The notes under the pieces: model-generated
What the model was told of the DNA's origin: nothing
Database searches by the model: none
What the model saw: only the letters and a program-made list of their open reading frames with translations
Shown here: in pieces, positions 61,951-64,000 of the stretch
How the letters are laid out: every line of letters starts with the position of its first letter
How positions within the stretch are numbered: the stretch's first letter is position 1
Assembly (NCBI GenBank): GCA_030696845.1
Contig: JAUYRJ010000069.1
Coordinates: forward strand, 1-64,000
Source of the DNA: Polynucleobacter sp.
GTDB taxonomy: Bacteria; Pseudomonadota; Gammaproteobacteria; Burkholderiales; Burkholderiaceae
Direction: 5' to 3'
Length of the DNA: 64,000 nt
Position numbers and translations under genes: made by a program

Positions 61951-62901
61951 GTGAACGTATTCCGAGGCTCCGCCCAACTTCGCGCTGCACCCCCTTGTGC
62001 CCTCACCATCGGTAATTTTGATGGCGTGCACCGGGGTCATCGCGCCCTGCTGGAGGCCTTGACCGCTGGAGCGCAAGCAAGGGGACTCGCATCCTGCGTG
62101 ATGACCTTTGAGCCGCATCCGAAAGAATTCTTTACACCTACCTTAGCGCCACCACGCATTTTGAACTTGCGCGATAAATTAGCCGCCTTTGCCGAGATTG
62201 GTATCAATCAGGTAGTGATCGAACGCTTTAATACAGCCTATGCGCAACTGACTCCGGAGCAGTTTGTTGCCGAAGTATTGATCAAGCGCCTCCATACCAA
62301 ATGGATTTTGATTGGCGATGACTTTTGCTATGGCGCCAAGCGCGCAGGCAACTTTGCCAGCCTCAAACGTGCCGGCGAAGAGTTTGGCTTTGAGGTGTCC
62401 AACATTAATACCGTATTGGAAAACCAAGAGCGCATCTCCAGCTCGGCACTACGAAACGCTTTAGCGCAAGGCGATATGGTTAAAGCTGAATTACTCCTAG
62501 GTCGTCCTTACGCGATTTCTGGTCATGTCATTTACGGCCGCCAACTCGGTAGAACGCTCGGCTTTCCAACCCTCAACATTGCCGTCGCGAACCACCTGCA
62601 GGAGCGCAAGCCTGCTATGACCGGCATCTTTACCGTCTTGGTTCATGGCCTTGGCGACAAGCCATTACCCGGCGTTGCGAGCCTAGGTGTGCGGCCCACA
62701 GTAGAAGATGCGGGTCGCGTTCTACTCGAAGTCCATGTGTTTGATTTCAACGCCCAAGTGTATGGCCGCATTATTCGCGTTGAACTCTTAGAAAAAATTC
62801 GTGACGAGGCGAAATACCCTGATCTCGATACCTTGCAGTCCGCTATTCAACACGATGCCCAATATGCTCGTGATTATTTCCAGAAAAAAGTCCATGTCTG
62901 A
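61951..62901 (+). CDS. ribF: Bifunctional riboflavin kinase/FAD synthetase
   Basis: GTG start; '[17 protein letters not shown]', '[28 protein letters not shown]'. Confidence 0.96.
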   Translation: MNVFRGSAQLRAAPPCALTIGNFDGVHRGHRALLEALTAGAQARGLASCVMTFEPHPKEFFTPTLAPPRILNLRDKLAAFAEIGINQVVIERFNTAYAQLTPEQFVAEVLIKRLHTKWILIGDDFCYGAKRAGNFASLKRAGEEFGFEVSNINTVLENQERISSSALRNALAQGDMVKAELLLGRPYAISGHVIYGRQLGRTLGFPTLNIAVANHLQERKPAMTGIFTVLVHGLGDKPLPGVASLGVRPTVEDAGRVLLEVHVFDFNAQVYGRIIRVELLEKIRDEAKYPDLDTLQSAIQHDAQYARDYFQKKVHV

Positions 62902-64000
62902 TAAACCCAACTCTTATCCCGTCAATCTATTAGAGACCGCCTTTCCGATGCGCGGCGATTTACCCAAACGCGAGCCGCAATGGGTGGCGCAGTGGCAAAA
63001 AAATAAAGTCTACGAAGCGATTCGGGCAGCCCATGCTGGACAGCCCAAGTTCATCTTGCACGATGGCCCCCCTTATGCAAACGGCGACATTCACATTGGA
63101 CACGCGGTTAATAAAATCCTAAAGGATATGATTGTCAAATCGCGCTGGCTCATGGGCTTTGATGCCGCCTATGTTCCCGGTTGGGATTGCCATGGTATGC
63201 CGATCGAAATCCAAATCGAAAAGGAGTTTGGCAAAAACCTGCCAACCGCCGAAGTGCAAGCAAAAGCGCGCGCTTATGCCAAGGTGCAGGTCGATAAGCA
63301 AAAGAAAGACTTCGAGCGCTTAGGCGTGTTGGGTGATTGGAACAATCCTTACCTCACCATGAACTTCCGCAATGAAGCGGATGAGATTCGTGCGCTTGGC
63401 GCGATTTGGGAAAAGGGCTATGTGTTTCGTGGTCTCAAACCCGTTAACTGGTGTTTCGATTGCGGCTCCGCTCTTGCTGAAGCCGAAGTCGAGTACCAAG
63501 ATAAGACTGACCCCGCAGTCGATGTGGGATTTCCGTTTGACGATGCCCAGCGCGCCAATCTAGCTAAGGCATTTGGTGTTGCCACCTTGCCCAGTAAAAA
63601 AGGCATGGTCGTGATCTGGACCACTACTCCTTGGACGCTACCCGCCAATCAGGCGCTCAATGTCCACCCCGAGCTCGAATACGCTCTGGTTGAAACCGAC
63701 GAAACCTTACTTATTTTGGCTAAAGATCGCGTTGAAACCTGCTTAGAAGAGTATGGCCTCGAAGGCAAGGTGATCGCCACCTGCACCGGACAGCAATTGG
63801 CCGGGACCTCCTTTTGGCATCCGCTGGCTTCGCTGGATGAGGGTTACCGTCGTTTATCACCCATCTATCCTGCCGAGTACGTCACCCTAGACACCGGTAC
63901 AGGACTCGTTCACTGCTCACCAGCCTATGGTGAGGAGGACTTTAAGTCGTGTAAAGCCAATGGCTTAGTCGATAAAGATATTCTGAACCCAGTAATGGGT
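62894..64000 (+). CDS. ileS: Isoleucyl-tRNA synthetase, N-terminal part (continues past window)
   Basis: '[46 protein letters not shown]...[28 protein letters not shown]'; 369 open codons to the window edge. Confidence 0.97.
   Translation, partial: MSDKPNSYPVNLLETAFPMRGDLPKREPQWVAQWQKNKVYEAIRAAHAGQPKFILHDGPPYANGDIHIGHAVNKILKDMIVKSRWLMGFDAAYVPGWDCHGMPIEIQIEKEFGKNLPTAEVQAKARAYAKVQVDKQKKDFERLGVLGDWNNPYLTMNFRNEADEIRALGAIWEKGYVFRGLKPVNWCFDCGSALAEAEVEYQDKTDPAVDVGFPFDDAQRANLAKAFGVATLPSKKGMVVIWTTTPWTLPANQALNVHPELEYALVETDETLLILAKDRVETCLEEYGLEGKVIATCTGQQLAGTSFWHPLASLDEGYRRLSPIYPAEYVTLDTGTGLVHCSPAYGEEDFKSCKANGLVDKDILNPVMG

Noticed and set aside
1-64000. CRISPR arrays, rRNA operons, prophage, large tandem repeats
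   Set aside because: Looked for by eye; no regularly spaced repeats, rRNA-like sequence or phage structural genes noticed.

Overview
The window looks like a betaproteobacterial chromosome, and the gene content and order suggest a Burkholderiales / Polynucleobacter-like organism (inference). About 20-64 kb is dense housekeeping DNA: the macromolecular-synthesis operon rpsU-yqeY-dnaG-rpoD with a tRNA(CAU), then tsaD, folE2, dxs, ispA, xseB, polA, thrB, uvrD, valS, galU, alaS, tctBA, glnS, ispH, slpA, radC, rpmBG, a desaturase, an RsmB-type methyltransferase, purN, ribF and the start of ileS. The first ~16 kb is more accessory. It has a two-component system, a pqi (MCE) operon with a split PqiA and a channel-like last gene, several unknown exported/outer-membrane proteins, and three Ntn (choloylglycine/penicillin-V-acylase-like) hydrolases beside a class-C beta-lactamase-like protein. 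Five copies of a 22-bp palindrome (ATTAGCT-N4-AGCTAAT type) lie in promoter positions there. The most unusual locus is 16.67-19.72 kb. An intact tRNA-Ile2/Met(CAU) is followed, in its own reading direction, by a compact two-gene AAA+ ATPase / alpha-beta hydrolase cassette. That cassette is followed by the 3' half of a group I intron (P6-P7-P3'-P8-P9-omegaG, closely matching the Azoarcus tRNA-Ile(CAU) intron as I remember it) joined exactly at the splice site to a second 3' half-tRNA. The intron 5' half and the matching 5' tRNA exon are absent. This looks like a tRNA-associated mini-island built on or through an intron-containing tRNA gene. All calls come from reading the sequence; no database search was run.
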